Source: Herpomyces periplanetae (Eukaryota; Ascomycota; Laboulbeniomycetes; Herpomycetales; Herpomycetaceae). Taken from it: a DNA stretch of 21,468 nt. Positions 10,500 through 19,916 of this stretch are shown here, one piece after another. A model generated the notes under the pieces. It saw nothing but the letters and a program-made list of their open reading frames with translations, was not told the DNA's origin and did not search any database. Within the stretch, counting starts at the first letter, position 1. The number at the start of each line of letters is the position of its first letter. Position numbers and translations under genes: made by a program. The stretch lies in NCBI GenBank assembly GCA_009733715.1, contig WMKJ01000166.1, positions 1-21,468 on the forward strand. Direction: 5' to 3'.

Positions 10500-11220
10500 T
10501 CAGTCTAAATGGCGATATAAAAAGCAAGAGAGAAAGAGCAGTAAATTTTCACAGAAGGGGCTGACTGATGACTATTTTGTAATATCAACCAGTCAAAAAA
10601 GTTTTTATTTGTTATTGTTTCCTTTTGCAATATTTGGATAATTTTAGAGCGGGGGCAAATGGGACAGTCGGAAAGTATGTGTTGATCTTTTCCATGGTAC
10701 ATACAAAATTTTAATATGATATTTCAAGCCCTAATATGATGAGGTTTAATGAAGTTATTAGCCCTGAACCAAAGAAATTGGTGGAAGGGGAGTAGAGAGC
10801 AATAAAATAACGGAGGGATGCAGGTTTTTGATAAATTTGAGTGGGAGCAGGAGGAACTTATTGAAGGAAGAGAAATTGCGGTTGTTCAATTAGTGCTAAT
10901 GCAGGTCAATATTGTATAATAATTAGCATATTAGTGTAGCGAGCTTACTGTCAATTTCTAGGTCAGAACAGCGTCTCTTACAAAAAGGTTTTAGACCCGA
11001 ACTTTAAGAAAGAAATATATACCTCTGCTTTATTTTAAAATATGCAAAGATATTTACTCCCAGGAAACCATATCAAAATTATCTAATGCAATTCTCTGTG
11101 CAGTCAATTCTCGTGCCTGTCGGAATGTTTCGTCGGTTCGAACAAAACTAAAGAGTCATCGAAGACGTATTCAAATGTGATATACTTCTGGGTTGTTCCT
11201 CCTCTCGAGTTCGTCAACTG
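10500..11220 (-). pseudogene. T2 gag fossil with zinc-knuckle-like end
   Basis: At about 10710-10665 on the minus strand, CMYHGKDQHILSDCP has the shape of a retroviral nucleocapsid zinc knuckle (CxxCGKxGHxxxxC style) and is followed by a basic region (PRSKIIQILQKE). Such knuckles bind the genomic RNA in gag particles. Upstream, near 11130-11050, TDETFRQARELTAQRI is weakly like the gag capsid-region helix before the fyxGL motif. The piece sits between the 5' LTR and RT, as gag should. It is broken with several breaks. The plus-strand frame at 10450-10641 is a shadow. Confidence 0.5.
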
Positions 11221-11373
11221 AGATTGTAGCTGGAAAGAACATCGAACATTTAAATACAATAACCATAAAAATACAAGGATAATTTATTTTGAAATCACTA
11301 GGTACAAATGATGGGGTTGACAAAATCGTATCGCAGTCTGTGTAACGAAAATTTTAGTGCCTTTCGTTTCACA

Positions 11374-12357
11374 TGCGTACATTTAGTATGGTAAATCGGA
11401 AATCTGACGTTTACAAACTTTTCAGTTTTAATAAATGCGACAAAAATACCAATGATATAATCCAAGTCAAAATTGAGTTTTAAAAGGGCCAATACCATTT
11501 CCATCTGCAGTTTTCCATTATGGGCCTCAAGGTGTGAGGCAAAGCACACGACCAACTCACGATCTGGTGAAAATAAGCATTCGAGCTCACATTTGTATGG
11601 ACTATATAAATACTTGCAAAATGTTACAAATTTGTGAGGTAATTACAGGAAAAGTACAAGATGTAATTTCAAGAAACAAGGGATCTTGGTATGAGGAAAA
11701 ATAGAATGGCTGGGGAAAAGAAGCTTCTATTCTTTAGCCTACCATTAATTCTTTATTAGGAAGTGTTTGTTTAAGCGTCAAGTTACTTCCCACCGTGTTA
11801 GACTTTAAAGTAATATCAAGCTTTTGGTCAACGTTAGCTGTGTATGAAGGATTCAGTCACAGTGTTGACACATGGCCCCACTACTTATCATATAATGAAG
11901 GATTGCACAAGGGGAATAAATCTAACTGAAGTGTAATCTATTTAGCACAAAATAATTAAGCAAAAGATCGCAAAATTATTACAAAAAAGTAAGAAATGTC
12001 TTCCGTCTTGAATTAAAGAGGGAAAATTTAGAAAAAGTACTCTCGCTTGACAATATAAACCTCTAGACCAACCTTAGTTAAAACATCATCAATACCCAAA
12101 TGCATCCACAGTAAATAACGAATATTCGGAGATTGGCGGAGAGTTATGTGCCACTTAATAATGGAGAAACATGCCTTAGCGATTTAGCAATACCGATAAC
12201 ACCGTTACAAGTAATACAAGTATTGATAATTAAAAATGGTTATTTACGAAGCTCTTATCACATAAGGCGAAATAGAGACCATCGAAATGAGTGGAGCCTG
12301 TTGTTACGATAAAATCACTTGCATAATATATTTGCTGAGCAGATTTGCCACAAAGCA
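11374..12357 (-). repeat. T2 5' LTR
   Basis: About 984 bp on the minus strand, from tgctttgtgg at 12357 to about tgtacgca at 11374. It aligns in order with the 3' LTR: aaatatattatgcaagt near 12331, tggcacataa and ttatttactg blocks, a gggccatgtgtca block, a pyrimidine-rich block near 11690-11640, and a closing block near 11440-11374. It is about 280 bp longer than the 3' LTR without its insert, so one copy has gained or lost sequence. The minus-strand frame at 11298-11555 spans the LTR end and is not a gene. Confidence 0.65.
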
Positions 12358-12366
12358 TATTAAGTG

Positions 12367-13306
12367 AAGAGATATGTATCTACTGAGAGGGCCTAATACA
12401 CGTAATAACGCATGAAATGGATACCTGACTACCCAGTAGAACGGTAATATGTATCATCACACAGAACCCTCAGATGAAGTTAGTACTTATCGTGTGATGC
12501 GTGCATGTCGTTGTGTTGCTTTCAGAAATGTAGCTAAGTGCCATGATGTATACGAAGGAAAAACAAGTAGCTTTTCGGTCTTCATAATGCAAAAATATAT
12601 CATTATGGTGATAATTGTCACCTGTCAAGAAATACCAAATTGATATTACCTGACGAGCATAACATTATCTATTGCAAGGGCTTACTACAGTTTCACAGAT
12701 ATTACAGAAAGGAGTGTTGTGATATTTAATATCTTAATTAAATGGACATGCGCGAAAATGTGTTGTTTACACATTCAATGAGTGTTGGAGCATCCAAACT
12801 GGCGCATTCGTGATGATACCGGAACACTGACCTCTATTGTTGTTGCAACTGCCAATTGAATTACGATATCATGACATAAAATCTAGTGTATAGAAATGAT
12901 AAAATATACGCGTGAAGACGGCGCAGATAGATTGAACTTAAGTGGAGTTTACTTGAATATTTATTGTATTTAAAATGTTTGGAATTCTAATGAAAACTGG
13001 GATCTCGGAGGATTATATCTTTCTTTTTGTTTTTCATTCTGTTGTTGGTAAATTGACGCTTAATAAGCCTTTGTCTGTTGTATAATTAGCTATAAACCGT
13101 ATATTTTATCTGGTTGACACTGATATTGGTATTGTTACTGTACCTTTTGGTTTATCTCCTTGTTTACTTTGTCGGGGATATTTTACTTAGTGCTATATTT
13201 AAAGTATTTATATCTATTTTGCCTGAAATCACAATAATATTAACTATTTATCAAGTAAAGCATGCCATATCGAGTAAGCCCACATAATATTTGATCCCCA
13301 TTGGCA
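12367..13306 (+). repeat. R element 5' LTR (copy B)
   Basis: About 940 bp. It aligns with LTRs A and C over most of its length. The best blocks are near 12740-12850 (aattaaat, acatgcgcg, caatgagtgttgg, gatgataccggaac) and near 13120-13180 (tgatattggtattgttactgta, compared with the same block in C near 19733). The start is uncertain by about 6 bp; the end is placed at attggca by alignment with atctttattttga of copy A. I see no clear primer-binding site just downstream. Confidence 0.75.
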
Positions 13307-13559
13307 AGCAATTTAGAATTTTTTTCGGTTAATTCCTTGCTTTTCGTATAATCCAGTTTCCAAAAGCACAAACGTCTACAGCCTCAGAAAATTCAACAAA
13401 AACTCTTTCATAATAACTAAAAATAGGTGTTTTCGTTTCGATGTTTTTCGAAAAACCGCCATGAGGTAGCTCAATTCTCTTATACTAGACTAATTGGACA
13501 AAATTCAAAAAAAAGAAAACATCAAATGAAATATTTGGAGGCTGTAACATTTTCATTTT
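13307..13559 (+). other. R element leader between 5' LTR and gag
   Basis: About 250 bp of AT-rich leader with T and A runs. The family primes with a tRNA or, in the Tf1 type, by self-priming from the RNA 5' end. I could not pick a primer-binding site by eye. A short imperfect hairpin (gttttcgtttcgatg and its near complement) lies near 13430-13460. Confidence 0.4.
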
Positions 13560-14300
13560 CAAACTACATGTCATATTCGTGAATATTGCGACCCAGAAAG
13601 AATCTCAAAAATTTTGAACCTGAAGCAAGAAGCTTCTACAGAGGAATATATTTCTGAATTTTACAAGGTGTCCTTTCTTTACAAGACAATGTTTCTCGGA
13701 AGATGCATTATTACAGACATCTTAATAATGCAGTCAAGAATGAAGTAGTTAGGGTCGACATATCAAATGATTTGGAGGAACATATAAAGCTTGCACTCAA
13801 GCTAAATATCCGTTTGTATGAGTGCTGGATAGACAAAATCTCTGGAAATCACAATGAGTGCACCTATAAATTTTTTGTATTATACAAAAACCAAAGGGAT
13901 TATAATTTCATGAAACTGGATCATGTACAGCAAAGCCAACGAACTCGCAAACTAGCCATCTACAAAATGCTGGAAGAGAAAATACTATTCGTCTGGTACC
14001 TTCTGCCAAGGACTCAGAGTCCGTTTCAAAAAGATGCCTCTTAACTATGAGACTCGAGCATTAAGCCAGACGGTATATAACCAATAATCTTTGGGTAATC
14101 TCTCCAAACCAAGCGGAGATTAGCGATGATCCCTCACACATCGGCTAGCCAAAATATTCTGAGTCAAACCAGAAGATCATGGCTAGGAAGTCTTTGGGTA
14201 ACGCATCATCTCTAAGAACGCAAAAATACAAGACAATTTAACAGAGACGCAATGGACTGGGAGAAAATGGCCCCAACCTTTGAAAAGCCGAAAATGTGAC
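13560..14300 (+). pseudogene. R element gag fossil
   Basis: Pieces of a Retrotrans_gag-type capsid region are readable. LKQEASTEEYISEFYK near 13618-13665 matches the LRQxGSxxEYxxEF motif. In the frame 13703-14042, YRHLNNAVKNEVVRV and HIKLALKLNIRLYECW match the fyxGLKxxVKxELxR and LixLAixIDnRLyER motifs. Near 14238-14260, NRDAMDWEKMAP matches the DPMDWxP signature found after the capsid domain in fungal and plant gypsy gags. Gag would form the cytoplasmic particle that houses reverse transcription. A zinc knuckle is not readable. It is broken. Confidence 0.8.
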
Positions 14301-14879
14301 CAGATTAACCATAGTTAATGAGGCCCGTTAGAGTATCTCATCTTCGTCAAAATTGATTACAAACAAGCAGGGCAATGCAAGAAAGCAGAGCAATGGGAAA
14401 ACTCATCTCGAACCGTTTTGTCGAATAATTACGTGTTCTACGGAGAATCAATAATATACAAAACCATCTGAGCATCATTAATAGTTCCAATTCTGTCTGT
14501 GAAAAGAGCATCGTTAATCCGGAGACAAGGCCAGTTGAGTGTATTATGGAACCCTGCACCACTCACTCATCATGAACATTACATGGATCTTTAGTCAAGA
14601 TATCATTGAGGATCCCATGACTAAGAAGTTTACACCCTCTCTTTAACTAAAAACATAAGGATATAGAGCTTTCCAATAACTCTTTCTAGCATCTTAAAGT
14701 CGGCGGTTAACATACTCCGTCAGACCGTGTTAAAATATCAACCACCACAACCTAAGCTCTCTGAGATCTTTAAAGCATACAGGAATACTCAGCGCCTATT
14801 CCAAAGTCAAGATAATAATCCCCTGAATTTTTACAAGCCTTAGAACATTGATATCCGGTTGCATCTGGAAAACGTGCCG
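14301..14879 (+). pseudogene. R element gag end/protease region
   Basis: About 580 bp where the gypsy order predicts the zinc knuckle, the aspartic protease and the protease-RT linker. Only vague likenesses are seen, and no DSG motif can be claimed. The minus-strand frame at 14347-14562 is an antisense shadow without family likeness. Confidence 0.4.
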
Positions 14880-15590
14880 GATGTCAGGCCCCTCTATTCA
14901 TTGTCGGAACACGAACTAAAAACCGTACGAGAATACCTCGAAAAGAATCTGTAGAAGGGTTACATGAGACTTTCAAAGTCTTCTACAGGTTCATCAATCC
15001 TATTTGTCCCCAAGCATGAAAGTAAACTTCATTTAGGTGTGGATTATTGTCACATAAACATCACAATGAAGGATCGGTATCCACTTCCACGAATTTACGC
15101 ACTGCGTGACTAGCTGAAAGGAGCAACATTTTTACGAAACTGGACCTTCGGGATGGGTATATTACTTCATCATATTGAGTGAAAGCAAAGGGTACAATAC
15201 AACCCTCTGAACACGCCATAGTCTCATAAAATACTCAGTGATGTCTTTCGGCCAGAAGAGTGCTCCTGCAACTTTTGAATTAATGATCAACAAGATTCTG
15301 AAAAGCCACTTGGACGACATTTGCATCTCCCATTTGGATGAAATTTTTATTTTCTTGAAGATGTAAGATTGTCGAATCTACGTTTGAAAGGTGTGGGAGA
15401 AGCTTATGGATGGAAACCTCTCAATCAACACTGAGAAGTGTGCGTTATGCAAGCAGGAAGTGGAGTTTCTCAGGTTCATCATCGAACCCGGTATTTCAAC
15501 AATGTCTTGTACTGGCTACCACCTAAAACTTTTAAGTTCAGTCTTCTTGGATCTCTGTAAATTTTGCAAATTTATTTGATATTACTTCAT
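14880..15590 (+). pseudogene. R element reverse transcriptase fossil
   Basis: The order of gypsy RT motifs is clear. LSEHELKTVREYLEKNL (about 14899) matches the LSxxELxxLREYLDENL linker helix. ILFVPKHESKLHLGVDY and MKDRYPLPRIYALRD match the VLFVPKKDGxLRLCVDYR and IKDRYPLPRIxELxD region. DDICISHLDEIFIF (about 15313) occupies the YLDDILIFS catalytic-palm position. LSINTEKCALCKQEVEFL (15418) matches the NLxLxxxKCxFxxxEVxFLG thumb. The family makes RT from a gag-pol readthrough or single-frame polyprotein. It is broken, with many breaks across three frames. Confidence 0.88.
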
Positions 15591-15599
15591 TGCTAAGCC

Positions 15600-16090
15600 A
15601 CTCACGATTTTCATTGAATTCAAACAATGAGTATTCCAAACAGTATCAAAACGCTTTTGAACAGTTGAAGAAAAGCTTCATAGAAGCCCTCGTCCTCATG
15701 GTTCACGGTCTTGAGAAACTAATTATCATCGAAATAGACGCGTTAGAATTTGCCATTGGAACTGTATTATGTCAAGTGAACCAGGGTAGAATATGGCATC
15801 AAATTACATGTTATTTTAAAAAGATGAGTGTAATAGAGCTCTACTAAAACATTTACGATAAGGAGCTCCTGGCAATAGTTAAGGCCTTCAAGAAATTGAG
15901 TCACTATTTAAAAGGAACAAGCCAACAGATTGCGGTAAAAAGCGATCATAAAAATTTGACGTACTTCACCACCACAAAGGTTCTTACCCATCTTCAAATC
16001 CACTGGACAGAAGTTCTCACTCGAGACAGCTTCAGAATTGAGTACAGAAAAGGGGAACAAAACGCGAATACCAATGCCTTAAGCCGATGA
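15600..16090 (+). pseudogene. R element RNase H fossil
   Basis: Best-kept part of the element. It holds VHGLEKLIIIEIDALEFAIG (the fETDASDxAIG strand with the first acidic residue), KELLAIVKAFKKLSHYL (the KELLAIVxAFxxWRHYLxG helix with its Glu), VKSDHKNLTYFTTTKVL (the DHKNLxYF motif with the third acidic residue), and EYRKGEQNANTNALSR (the YRxGxxNxxADALSR end). RNase H would digest the RNA strand during cDNA synthesis. The TTTK sequence and the ALSR ending are typical of fungal Maggy/Tf2-like elements. It is broken, with few breaks here. Confidence 0.9.
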
Positions 16091-16099
16091 TTCTATAAC

Positions 16100-16938
16100 A
16101 AAGAAAAGCTGGAGATGCAAGCCCACATTTTCCAGACTGGCCCTACAGGATGTCCTATGTTAGGCCAACCACAACATTTGATCATGTACGGAGTAGGATC
16201 TAAACTCATGGGAAAAACTGATGCTGGAAGCCTACTCAAATGACACTATGGATCAGAAACTTTTAAAGACTAAAGCTAATCCCCGAGTTACGAGGGATTA
16301 GGACAGAATGATTATATCCCTTGATCTTATTTTATATCAGCAAAGAAACAACATGGGGCAGTCGCTTATGAACCCCAGAGAGTTGAGAAAACCTTCGACC
16401 GGATTTCTCGAAATTTCTACTTCCCTGGACTACGCAAAAATGTAAAGTGTCTTAACTTTCTTCCACATATGTATTCGTTACGAAACGTTCAGACACGAGC
16501 GCTATAGGTCTCCAAAGAATTCAGGCACCCGAGAAATTGTAATAGTCAGTATCAATGGACTTCACTAAATTACCGAAGTCGAAACACCCAACTACAAATG
16601 TCGCCTACAATACAATGTTTAAGATACTTGATAAAATTACGAAATACGTTTACTTCATATCGTTACTAGAAACAAATATCGCCAAGGATCTAGCCTATAC
16701 ATTTCTGGAAACAGTCTTGGGGAGTTGAAAAATCCCAAGCAAATATATGACGGGCAGGGACAAGTTTTCTATATCTAAATATTGGAATGCATTTTTGAGA
16801 CAACTAAGAATAAAGCACAAGTTATCTTCAACGTTTCATCCACAGACTGATAGACAAAATAAAGAAACAAAACACCGTAGCAATGTCTTAGATGCTATGT
16901 AAACTAACGAAAATAATTGGATTAAGCTCCTACCAATA
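16100..16938 (+). pseudogene. R element integrase fossil, N-terminal and core part
   Basis: After a spacer, readable pieces include EPQRVEKTFDRISRNFYFPG (about 16367-16430), matching the TxxxIxRNFYWPGMRKxV end of the zinc-binding domain. Near 16535-16560 is a weak likeness to the VSMDFITxLP core entry. FLRQLRIKHKLSSTFHPQTD (about 16794) matches LGIKxxLSTAYHPQTDGQTER. The last readable piece, NENNWIKLLP (about 16905-16935), is the DxNWVxLLPxAEFAYN region, where the S-family LTR interrupts it. Integrase would join the cDNA to host DNA. It is broken with several breaks besides the insertion. Confidence 0.85.
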
Positions 16939-18038
16939 TGCTACAGAATAAAGCCGCGTTCGGCATACTCTGATGTTATATTTATCTTAACGTGCTGTTG
17001 GAAGTTATGAATGATAGCTATTTATTATGTACCTGTCTTTTTCATGTATATCGTACATAGATAGGTGGGTTTGTCTAGTACTGATATTACTTTCATCAAG
17101 GATATGCAAGTGTCAGTGCAAAAAGCATTATCTCCGAGATAATGTTTTAGTAATCTAAGTGCCCGCCAATTGGAAGCAGTTAGGCTTGATATTGATTTGA
17201 CTTTGAATATGGTCAGAGTAAGGGATGGCTATTCTCTCGCATTTTCGGTTAGAAATTGTGAATTAGCAATTAACTTTAATATTATGGTGGCCGCGGTGAG
17301 ATAAGGCTAGGAATATATGGTATCTAAGTGGCTTTCGTCAGTAATCATTTCTTGGCAGAAAGTGTTAAAGCCCTTGAGCACAAAGTTCGTAGCTTTGCGT
17401 GCTTTTTGCCAATCTTCATTGCCAGGTTTCGGACTGCCACTACTAGATAATGCTTTCAGCTGTATTTTGTTGTCATAGCTTCTAAATATTGCTTATACGA
17501 CAACGGATATGCTACGAGTACTGCAGTTAGCAATATTTGGAGATAATCGAATAGTGATTATTTCGTTTTCCATGATAACAAATGTACATATGTCGTTCAC
17601 ATGTGCAACATCATGGCAGCCTTATCTATCCAACTCTATTTATTAGGTAGTAGTTGATTAGCTTATCTCGAAAAAGACAAGATAGCCAAGGCTGAAAGAA
17701 TGGATTTCAGAAAGTCCATCCCTCCGTAGTTTTAATTTAAGTGTCTTGATGTCCTCTATATTGAGGCATTGGGGATCGATCTTTTTTTTGAGTTTAGTTC
17801 ACTTTAGATGAAAAGTTTTACTTAGCTTGTATATTTTAGTTGAAAATATCTTGTCTTGTGTTAAGTTGACTATGACAAAAGTAATCAGTAGCATGTTTGG
17901 AACATCGTTGTGCACTATTTATTTTGCTCGAATTGGACAAACTGCTTGTTTTTGTGGCTAAATTCATTATTCATTTACATTATCTTGGGCCTTGCTATAC
18001 CAAGTAAACTGCGTTTGGATCCAAGTTAAAGACTAACA
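16939..18038. repeat. S-family LTR copy 2, solo, inserted in the R integrase
   Basis: This 1,100-bp unit begins TG (tgctacag) and ends CA (gactaaca), the rule for LTRs. It interrupts integrase between LLP and the AQFA piece at 18043, so both flanks are known. The flanking pentamers are caata (16934-16938) and taatg (18039-18043), each one transition from caatg, which fits a 5-bp target repeat. It is similar end to end to 8101-9162. Nothing in it codes for a retroelement protein, so it is a solo LTR or a short non-autonomous LTR-type unit. It is the youngest datable insertion in this element. Confidence 0.85.
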
Positions 18039-18475
18039 TAATGGCGCAGTTTGCCCACAAAAGCGCCGAACTTGACTCCAAGAAAACATCGACCTTTTAT
18101 GCAATATACAGTATTAATTTTATTGTTTACCAAGAGCCAATTCAACACAGTTCATTGACGTGAAAGTATATGCTGTACACAGATCAATATAAGAAAATTC
18201 ACCGTTAAGTTTCCTTAAATATCAAGTTTCTGTCTTTCTGGATAGCCAAATATTATATCCTTTAACATAATAACTCCCCTAAATTTGTGAGCGAAGAAAA
18301 GGTGTTTCTTCGTAAAAACTTCTCAATGAAGCTGCCTAGTGAGAATGTACATCATATAAAAGTCGAACTCCTTGAGGTAATGGAAAAGATCGGGAACATC
18401 AATTACCCGTTAAGGTTGCTTGATATGATGAGGTGACTTCTAGTATTCCATATGCCTTTACTAGAGCCTGGTTCA
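18039..18475 (+). pseudogene. R element integrase fossil, C-terminal part
   Basis: Integrase resumes directly after the S LTR: AQFAHKSAELDSKKTSTFYA (from about 18046) matches the AEFAYNNSxHSSTGxSPFYA motif. Further on, KVFLRKNFSMKLPSENVHHI (about 18299) and VELLEVMEKIGNINYPLRLL (about 18365) match the DKVLLxTKNLxxKRPSxKLDHK and GPFxVxEKIGxxxYRLxLP motifs of the DNA-binding tail. MPLLEPG (about 18450) sits where HVSLLEPY is expected. It is broken with several breaks. Confidence 0.85.
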
Positions 18476-18519
18476 AAATATATAAAATTGGCAGAAATAG
18501 AAAACAGCGATCCTCAAAA

Positions 18520-18655
18520 TCGACTACGAAGTTGAGAAAATCCTGGCCAGCAAACAAAAACACGACAATATTCACTATTTAGTGTAAAGTAAAGGATACG
18601 GCCACACGGAAAATATTTTCGAACTAGAAAAACAATTCGAAAAAAACAAATAATT
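18520..18655 (+). pseudogene. R element chromodomain fossil
   Basis: DYEVEKILASKQKHDNIHYL (about 18522) is a clear retroelement chromodomain opening (YEVEKILDSRxxxGxxxYLVKWKGY), followed by KGYGHTENIFELEKQFEKN, which matches KGYxxxENTWEPExNLxN. It follows the integrase tail, making this a chromovirus. Chromodomains of this type can bind methylated histone H3 and steer insertion to heterochromatin. That is family knowledge and is not shown here. It is broken. Confidence 0.85.
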
Positions 18656-18773
18656 TTAACCAGATTCACCGTGACAATGCTGATTAACCAGGCCCAATTG
18701 TAACTCGAAGCCTAGGTGAAACCGGAAGGTCAAGGATGAATTTATTAGGACGATGAACCCAAGAGCGGGATAG
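18656..18773 (+). other. R element 3' untranslated tail and polypurine tract
   Basis: A short tail between the chromodomain and the 3' LTR. The tract aagagcgggatag at 18761-18773 is the likely polypurine primer for plus-strand DNA synthesis, directly before the LTR start TGATATAAATC. Confidence 0.55.
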
Positions 18774-18809
18774 TGATATAAATCTATCATAATACATATT
18801 TTATGAGCG

Positions 18810-18869
18810 AATCCGTCACGTGTAAATTTTCAAGTGCAGTTTTCACTGATTACGTGACGTGCGCGGATT
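18810..18869. promoter_or_regulatory. inverted repeat with CACGTG/TGACGT-like cores in LTR C
   Basis: aatccgtcacgtgtaa (18810-18825) is an imperfect reverse complement of ttacgtgacgtgcgcggatt (18850-18869). Copy A has counterparts near 6515-6530 and 6598-6622, with a wider spacer. Its place in the first 100 bases of the LTR (U3) would suit an enhancer or bHLH/bZIP-type binding site, or an RNA hairpin. The function is only inferred. Confidence 0.4.
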
Positions 18870-18939
18870 CTTACGCCTCTTCTATATGATGTACATCATC
18901 CAGACAGCATTGGGAGTAACAAAATTCATATGAAAAGAC

Positions 18940-19212
18940 AACTAGCCTGCTGGATTGCATTACAACTGATTTTATTATTTGATGAGAACGTAGTTTAATG
19001 CCATGATGCACATGATGAAAAACAAAGTAGCTCTTCCGTTTTCATGGGTGAAACGTAGGGAAATGTGTCGTTTGCATATAACACAAGTGAGGGCAACATA
19101 ATGTAAGCAAGTGGTTAGTTAACCCGCTGGGTTTTATACCGACTGATAGGGTAATTCGAAGTTCACGTAGTCAAATGCCACAACGTATAAAGAAAATCAT
19201 GTAGCGTAAGTA
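18940..19212. repeat. imperfect tandem duplication, period 177 bp, inside LTR C
   Basis: Four landmarks recur at exactly 177 bp: cctgctgg at 18946 and cccgctgg at 19123; actgat at 18965 and 19142; gtag at 18990 and 19167; aatgcca at 18997 and 19174. Copies A and B show only one version of the block (for example 12530-12580 in B). The two halves have diverged well apart, so the duplication is old or has mutated fast. Confidence 0.75.
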
Positions 19213-19916
19213 ATTATGGTGACAATTATCTGCTGGAAAATACCTGTTGAATATTTCCTGATGTATTGTTGTTTATTGCTATGGCTTATTACAGTTCCAC
19301 GGTTATTTCATGAAGCAATGCCGTGTTATTTAATGTCCTAATTAAATTGACATGCGCGGAAATGTGTTGTCCCACAATCAATGAGTGTTGGGACACTCAG
19401 GTGTATTCGTGATGATACCAGAATGCAGATTTCAATTGTGATTGCAGTTGCTAGTTGTATTACAATATCATGATATAAAATTCGATAGAGCAACTTGACA
19501 AAATGTACACGTGGAGACAGACGAGATGGGTCGGACTTGGGTGGAGATTACTCCACAATTTCGTGTATTTAAGATGCCCAAGATCCCTAATGATAACCGG
19601 GATCTTAGGTGATCATCATTATTTCGTTTTCTCTTTTTTGATCCGTCTGTTCAGCTATTGATAAAGTAATTACTTCTTACTCGTTGTCTGTTATGAAATT
19701 AACTTGGAGCCACATCCTCTGTCTGGTAGGTACTGATATTGGAATTGTTACTGTACTTGTTTGTCTTTCGCCCTGTCTACTTTGTCGAACAGATTTTAAA
19801 CCGTGCTTTACCTGAAGTAGTTGTAGCTACTTTTCCCGAAGTCACAACCTTATTGCTTTAATGCATTCAATTCTGATACATCGAGTAAACACTTGCAACG
19901 CCCGGTTCCGATAACA

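Larger units (their letters stand above)
6109..12357 (-). mobile_element. T-family chromovirus fossil with both LTRs and two nested LTR insertions (element T2)
   Basis: A Ty3/gypsy element on the minus strand. Its parts in order are 5' LTR (12357-11374), gag (about 11220-10500), reverse transcriptase (about 9640-9250), chromodomain (about 7915-7835), polypurine tract (about 7742-7735) and 3' LTR (7734-6109). The two LTRs align through several blocks in the same order. Flanking pentamers tatta (12358-12362) and aatta (6104-6108) could be a decayed target-site repeat. Two later insertions lie inside: an R-family LTR in the 3' LTR and an S-family LTR in the pol region. The element is heavily broken, and I recognise no RNase H or integrase in it. 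LTR divergence suggests great age, or mutation sped up by RIP. Confidence 0.7.
12367..19916 (+). mobile_element. R-family chromovirus (Ty3/gypsy) fossil with both LTRs and a nested S LTR
   Basis: A plus-strand gypsy element. Its parts are 5' LTR B (about 12367-13306), gag (13560-14300), protease region, RT (14880-15590), RNase H (15600-16090), integrase (16100-16938 and 18039-18475), chromodomain (18520-18655), purine-rich tract (about 18761-18773) and 3' LTR C (18774-19916). Without the S insertion it is about 6.4 kb, a normal gypsy size with every expected part present. It is broken, with well over ten breaks. The RNase H style points to fungal Maggy/Tf2-like chromoviruses. A target repeat may be aagtg (12362-12366) and aaatg (19917-19921), one transition apart. 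The insertion lies within 10 bp of the outer end of element T2. Confidence 0.85.
18774..19916 (+). repeat. R element 3' LTR (copy C), with internal 177-bp duplication
   Basis: 1,143 bp, from tgatataaatc to gataaca. It aligns with copies A (914 bp) and B (about 940 bp) but is about 200 bp longer. Most of the difference comes from an imperfect tandem duplication inside it (18940-19035 repeated at 19117-19212). It holds an inverted repeat around TCACGTG-type sequence at 18810-18869. Identity to B is roughly 70-80 percent in the best blocks, with many C/T and G/A differences. Confidence 0.8.

Noticed and set aside
11125-11145. ggttcgaac, resembling a tRNA B box
   Set aside because: No A box at the right distance and no cloverleaf could be folded around it; it is inside the T2 gag region.
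11298-11555. 85-codon minus-strand open frame
   Set aside because: It spans the end of the T2 5' LTR and its leader; the 3' LTR counterpart is not coding and no family is recognisable.
14347-14562. 71-codon minus-strand frame inside the R element
   Set aside because: Antisense to the gag-protease region of a clear plus-strand element, without conserved motifs.
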